Shown piece by piece: positions 42,087-43,282 of a stretch of 43,282 nucleotides of DNA. Under the pieces are notes generated by a model, which did not search any database, had not been told where the DNA came from, and saw only the letters and a list, made by a program, of their open reading frames with translations. The stretch is from Flavobacterium sp. (GTDB lineage: Bacteria; Bacteroidota; Bacteroidia; Flavobacteriales; Flavobacteriaceae), in NCBI GenBank assembly GCA_018883065.1, contig VEQT01000017.1:1-43282 (forward strand), in the 5' to 3' direction. The number at the start of each line of letters is the position of its first letter. Position 1 is the first letter of the stretch. Made by a program: the position numbers and the translations under genes.

Positions 42087-42518
42087 ATCTATTCTCTACA
42101 GGAAGTCCTCTTAGCACACACTACTCCTCTACTCCTCTACTTTTTTACTCAAAACCGTAAAAAAAATCCAAAAAACCCGTAAAGCCGTATTTAGGAAGCA
42201 GGGTATTTTTGGCGGTGTACGTAAGCAGTGTAATCAAATTCGTAGAGTACTATTTTGTAGAGAAAAACTTACGTGTATTTAATAGACACATATGAGAACT
42301 TAGGTATTGGAAAGCAATATCTAACAAAAAATATTTAGCAAAAAACTTATGATAGTCGGTAAATTAAGGCTATCGAATATAAAAGAACAATAAGTAGTTT
42401 TATAAAAAGACAAATTTTAAAATATAAATAAAGGCGGTACATTAACCAATATAAATAGTACCTGAAGTTATCGTCTTGTGGAACTCCACTCAAAAAAAGG
42501 GGAAACATATTAATTCTT
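42087..42518. other. Gene-free stretch upstream of the glycine-rich lipoprotein
   Basis: About 430 AT-rich bases with no supportable gene. It holds 2.5 copies of the 8-base unit CTACTCCT (42121-42140), then CCGTAA at 42155 and 42177 and CCGTAT at 42185. The first two sites are 22 bases apart, about two helix turns. No consensus TAnnTTTG box stands out, which fits an activator-dependent promoter for the lipoprotein gene at 42519. The long spacing would leave an untranslated leader of 200 bases or more if these sites control it. Confidence 0.5.
42121..42140. repeat. Short tandem repeat, 8-base unit CTACTCCT, 2.5 copies
   Basis: The unit CTACTCCT occurs twice in full and then as CTAC. It lies between the response regulator terminator and the CCGTAA sites. 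It is short enough to be chance, but slipped-strand change in copy number would alter promoter spacing. Confidence 0.5.
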
Positions 42519-43282
42519 ATGAAAAAATTATTTTATTTATTTTTGAGTATTGTATTATTCTCAAATTTTAGTTGCTCGTCAATTGATGATAACAAGCCAA
42601 CTACTGAATACAAATGTGATTTATCAGCTGTAAAAATCGATAATGATATTGTAACAATACCTAGCAAAGAATACTTGAGCCAAATTGTAAATGAATATAA
42701 AAAAGGAGTAACCCAGCAAAATAATTTTAACAATAAAATAAAAGAACTTCAAAATAATGGTTTTTATCCACTTTCACCATGTTTTGATGGTTTGAGTAAA
42801 AAACAGATAGAAGAATTTGTAATTAGAAAAAGAGATAGAATAAATCAAAGAAACGTTGACTATGGTTTACATAATCGTGAAGATATTAGAGATTATGAAT
42901 TAGATTTGGACGATGATTTAGTTTCAGATCCTGTTTTATCCTCGTTATTAAACGAACAACGAGAAATTATAATTGCAGATATTTTTTATAAGTATACAGA
43001 ATTAGGGCTTTTATATATTCAAAAAGATAGTAAACAAACATTACTTGATTATATAAATAATAAAACACCAATTGAAAAATATAACCTTATTATTCAACAT
43101 AAAAATGAGTTCAGTTCAACAGACTATCCTGAAGAAAAAATTGAAAGTTTAGGAGGTGGTTTAGAGTCATTTCGAATTTTAAGTGTTTTGCATACAGACC
43201 CAGCCTATAACGGCGATGGAGAAGGCGGCTATAACAGTGGCGGTAGTAATGATGGAAATATTGGCGGTACCAATGGTACTGG
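42519..43282 (+). CDS. Lipoprotein with glycine-rich C-terminal region, unknown function, cut by window edge
   Basis: An ATG at 42519 opens a frame that stays open to the window end (254 codons). It begins with a lipoprotein signal (MKKLFYLFLSIVLFSNFSC, Cys19). A largely helical, charged region follows ('IEEFVIRKRDRINQRNVDYGLHNREDIRDYELDLDDD'), and from about residue 230 there is a Gly/Asn/Ser-rich stretch (YNGDGEGGYNSGGSNDGN, GGTNGTG). The tail could be a flexible linker to another domain lying outside the window. I do not recognise a family. Codon use is strikingly AT-rich compared with the core genes at the left of the window, consistent with a mobile island. Confidence 0.75.
   Translation, partial: MKKLFYLFLSIVLFSNFSCSSIDDNKPTTEYKCDLSAVKIDNDIVTIPSKEYLSQIVNEYKKGVTQQNNFNNKIKELQNNGFYPLSPCFDGLSKKQIEEFVIRKRDRINQRNVDYGLHNREDIRDYELDLDDDLVSDPVLSSLLNEQREIIIADIFYKYTELGLLYIQKDSKQTLLDYINNKTPIEKYNLIIQHKNEFSSTDYPEEKIESLGGGLESFRILSVLHTDPAYNGDGEGGYNSGGSNDGNIGGTNGT

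Noticed and set aside
42121..42190. Repeated CTACTCCT and CCGTAA words as a CRISPR-like array
   Set aside because: Units are too short, spacers are irregular, and there are no cas genes.
42355..42396. Short hairpin and 14-codon frame near 42350
   Set aside because: The stem is only five pairs and the frame has no supporting features.
42478..42489. GTGGAACTCCAC as an operator palindrome
   Set aside because: It is not a perfect palindrome (the central two bases do not pair), and its arms are only five bases.

Overview
The window is low in GC and reads as a member of the Bacteroidetes, most likely family Flavobacteriaceae (Flavobacterium-like). The signs are: a SusC/SusD polysaccharide locus; a type IX secretion C-terminal signal; several promoter -7 boxes of the TAnnTTTG type; a tmRNA with a GE..YALAA-type tag; and the gene run rlmH, folP, DUF1599, DoxX, tpiA, prmA, clpS. 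There are no rRNA or tRNA genes, no insertion sequences and no CRISPR arrays.

Region 1 (1-14.7 kb) is ordinary chromosome: a YihY/BrkB membrane protein (cut by the window edge) and nadC; a small membrane protein and rlmH; folP; DUF1599, DoxX and a small membrane protein; a secreted CotH-like protein; a TlpA-like thioredoxin, tpiA, prmA and clpS; a split YeeE/YedE sulfur-type transporter; a DUF4199 protein; a lipoprotein next to kdsA; a secreted protein of unknown function; and an M28 peptidase.

Region 2 (14.8-33.2 kb) is a polysaccharide utilisation locus, all on the minus strand. In transcription order it has a SusR-like membrane regulator, SusC, SusD, a LamG surface lipoprotein, a strong terminator hairpin, a GH144-like glucanase lipoprotein, an alpha/beta hydrolase, a GH3 beta-glucosidase, a GH97 alpha-glucosidase, a GH43-like enzyme and an FucP-type sugar permease. 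Residue spacing in the GH144-like and GH97 enzymes fits their families. The simplest reading is capture and breakdown of a beta-glucan, probably beta-1,2-glucan, possibly carrying acyl groups and alpha-linked residues. The substrate is inferred, not shown.

Region 3 (33.3-36.5 kb) holds a saccharopine-dehydrogenase-like oxidoreductase, a class C beta-lactamase-fold serine hydrolase and ssrA (tmRNA).

Region 4 (36.5 kb to the right edge) looks like a mobile island inserted at the 3' end of ssrA. It begins with a tyrosine recombinase that lacks the usual first arginine. A signalling cluster follows: a lipoprotein-type TPR histidine kinase, a 52-residue lipoprotein, a LytTR regulator whose receiver has lost its phospho-acceptor, and a divergent NarL-like response regulator. 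A glycine-rich lipoprotein runs off the window. The intergenic spaces here carry palindromes and repeated CCGTAA motifs spaced like LytTR sites. This is the least explained part of the window; its cargo and far end lie outside.
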